Assembly: GCF_004341885.1 (NCBI RefSeq)
Contig: NZ_SLVX01000009.1
Span: forward strand, 145,457-209,456
Direction: 5' to 3'
DNA length: 64,000 bases
Origin: Shinella granuli
GTDB lineage: Bacteria > Pseudomonadota > Alphaproteobacteria > Rhizobiales > Rhizobiaceae
Part shown: piece by piece, positions 62,685 to 64,000 of the stretch
Numbering within the stretch: the stretch's first letter is position 1
Layout of the letters: each line of letters starts with the position of its first letter
Translations under genes and position numbers: made by a program
The notes under the pieces: model-generated
Databases searched by the model: none
The model's input: the letters and a program-made list of their open reading frames with translations, nothing else
What the model was told of the DNA's origin: nothing

Positions 62685-63408
62685 CGGGCCGGGACACAAC
62701 GATCCCTATAAGCCGTTCGTATTCCTTCTCGCATTCCCCATAGGCGTCATGCGCAAAGGCCTCGAGGCCTGCCCGGTCGCGCACGCTGACGACGCCGCGC
62801 CCGGAATAGATGAGCTTCTTGCCCTCCAGCACATGGAGCGCCGTCGTCACACTCGGGCGGCGGACGGCAAGCATGACCGACAGGAATTCGTGCGTCAGGC
62901 TGATATCCGCCCCATCCACGCGGTCCTGGCACATCAGGATCCATCGGGCGAGCCGCTCATCGATCTGGTGCGCGGCATTGGAGAGCGCGGTGTAGGCCTG
63001 CTGGACGGCCAGGGCCTGGGCGTAGCGGGAAAAAAGCCTGCGAACCTCGAAATCCTCGGACAGCACCGCCTTGAGGACCGGGACAGGGATGCGGTAGGCC
63101 TCCCCATGCATCTGCGTGAGGATTGAGAAGGGATCGGTATCGACATCAAGGATCGCCGATGTCGGGCACATGCCGTCCCGCCCGATGATCCCGATCTCGC
63201 TATGCTGGCCTTCCGGAGACCGCACGACGACGGACGCGATCCCGCTCTCGAAGAAATAGGCGTGCTCCATCGGCTGATGCGGAGAGGAGAGCTGGCAGGA
63301 GCGAGAAAGCTCTATTCGCTCCAGCCGCGCAGCAAACCGCTCCAGACTCGTTTCCGGTAAACGCCGCAGCAGGTTGTTCCGAAACCTGCCCTGCCAAACG
63401 TTTGCCAT
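62677..63408 (-). CDS. Crp/Fnr family regulator (stress block, copy 2)
   Basis: A 243-residue regulator. The N-terminal barrel includes PMEHAYFFESGIASVVV and the C-terminal winged helix HEFLSVMLAVRRPSVTTALH. It has the same architecture as the protein at 58850-59566. The intervening HxIDERLARWILMCQDR segment is shared with that copy (HEVNERLARWLLMCHDR). No Fnr-type cysteine cluster is present. The effector is unknown. The two copies flank the stress block. Confidence 0.92.
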   Translation of the reverse strand: MANVWQGRFRNNLLRRLPETSLERFAARLERIELSRSCQLSSPHQPMEHAYFFESGIASVVVRSPEGQHSEIGIIGRDGMCPTSAILDVDTDPFSILTQMHGEAYRIPVPVLKAVLSEDFEVRRLFSRYAQALAVQQAYTALSNAAHQIDERLARWILMCQDRVDGADISLTHEFLSVMLAVRRPSVTTALHVLEGKKLIYSGRGVVSVRDRAGLEAFAHDAYGECEKEYERLIGIVVSRPAN

Positions 63409-63686
63409 CCAACAATCCCATGCAGTTCAGCGACCGCATATCTGCCAAAGGCCTCGGTCTCTCCTGGAGTCAATGGCCGTCCATCTATGACCATAAAATC
63501 GGTGAGACAACCCAGCGACGGGTGTCGGTACGGAAGCGGACAAAGGGGAACGGACGTGCATCCACCGTCGGCCGAGCCTGCGAGAAAGCGGGCACGGAAA
63601 TCGGTACGGTTTCGTACAAACCCTCGTTCGACAGGAACATCCTCTCCTCCAGCGCATTTGGCTGGCACGAAAGCGGGGGAGGCATC

Positions 63687-63869
63687 ATGCAACATCTCGA
63701 CAAGAAACTTTCGACACCGGCAAGCAGAGTGTTCGACGTCCTGGCCTATTGCCGATCACAGCGCATCAAGGAGTCGGAAACCAGAAAGCTCGTGCGGCTG
63801 GTGGGTCGATTTGCAAGCCGGCTCGAAATCCAGATGAACCTGACAAACCGACCGGCGCGCTTCCGATAG
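63687..63869 (+). CDS. 60-residue conserved-looking small protein
   Basis: A short frame with GGGGAGG before ATG. It begins QHLDKKLSTPASRVFDVLAY and has a basic second half (KLVRLVGRFASRLEIQMNL). It has no signal peptide or membrane segment and looks like a small helical protein. The longer upstream-open frame has no good start. I do not recognise a family. Confidence 0.6.
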   Translation: MQHLDKKLSTPASRVFDVLAYCRSQRIKESETRKLVRLVGRFASRLEIQMNLTNRPARFR

Positions 63870-63907
63870 AACTGGCAGTCCGAGTTCCTGTCCACGGCTG
63901 CTCTCGA

Positions 63908-64000
63908 TGTCAACGGCGGAGTAAAAACCGGCCACGGGGCGGAGCAAAAGTCGGCCACTGCGGCGCCGGCCTGAGACCGCCGGGAGGGCTTAAGCCCGAG
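63908..64000. mobile_element. End of an IS21-family insertion sequence (runs off the window)
   Basis: The end begins TGTCAACGGCGGAG and contains two direct repeats, GGCGGAGTAAAAACCGGCCAC (63915-63935) and GGCGGAGCAAAAGTCGGCCAC (63938-63958), 23 bases apart. Terminal TG and such short repeats (transposase-binding sites) are typical of IS21-family elements, and this GGCGGAG-AAA-CGGCCA type is common in their ends. No transposase is visible before the window ends. Confidence 0.7.

Noticed and set aside
63640..63665. Possible EcfG promoter before the 60-residue protein (GGAAC-N16-CATTT)
   Set aside because: The invariant GTT of the -10 is ATT; not called.
63312..63695. Minus-strand frame upstream of the second Crp/Fnr gene
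   Set aside because: No family features, overlaps the Crp/Fnr start in another frame; likely noncoding upstream region.

Overview
The window is high-GC DNA from an alphaproteobacterium, most likely a member of the Rhizobiaceae or a close relative. The reasons are the gene types (oligopeptide and ribose-type ABC systems, many LysR/AraC/GntR/Rrf2 regulators, an EcfG-like sigma factor, DUF982 and DUF6894 proteins), a D-apiose pathway known from rhizobia, and GGAAC-N16/17-GTT stress promoters. Coding density is high. No rRNA, tRNA or CRISPR was seen. The layout looks like an accessory catabolic region; whether it is chromosomal or on a large plasmid cannot be told.

Region 1 (1-12.7 kb) has a molybdenum and purine flavour. 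A LysR regulator and a Nudix protein flank a perfect 30-bp palindrome that resembles a ModE/Mo-box. A DUF2325 protein converges on a molybdenum hydroxylase operon (FAD subunit, fused 2Fe-2S/molybdopterin subunit, XdhC) with a divergent LysR. Then come moeA, a DUF2478 protein, another LysR and a guanine-deaminase-like enzyme.

Region 2 (12.75-24.2 kb, minus strand) is a tightly coupled ten-gene unit. In order of transcription it holds an amidase, a Tat-exported solute-binding protein, two Dpp-type permeases, a two-domain ATPase whose first half has lost its Walker B glutamate and H-loop histidine, a DeoR repressor, an M20 amidohydrolase, two tandem choline-kinase-like phosphotransferases and an inositol-monophosphatase-like phosphatase. 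It looks like uptake and catabolism of an amide-linked compound. I do not recognise it as a described pathway.

Region 3 (24.5-32.3 kb) is a second Dpp-type ABC system with a creatininase-family enzyme on one strand, and MarR, the binding protein and an isoaspartyl peptidase on the other. Region 4 (32.7-46.8 kb) is a mix of small redox and hydrolase genes, each beside its own regulator (AraC, LysR, Rrf2, AraC), plus a multi-PAS histidine kinase with two response regulators.

Region 5 (46.9-58.4 kb) matches the oxidative D-apiose route through a RuBisCO-like protein: apsD, apnL, apnO, oiaK, oiaX, a ribose-type ABC importer with a DUF2291 lipoprotein, and a NanR-like GntR regulator. Both promoter regions carry the same AACTGGTAT motif. 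Region 6 (58.8-63.9 kb) is a general-stress block with two related Crp/Fnr regulators, an ECF15-like sigma factor and several small stress proteins, two of them behind EcfG-type promoters. The last ~90 bases look like the end of an IS21-family insertion sequence that continues beyond the window.
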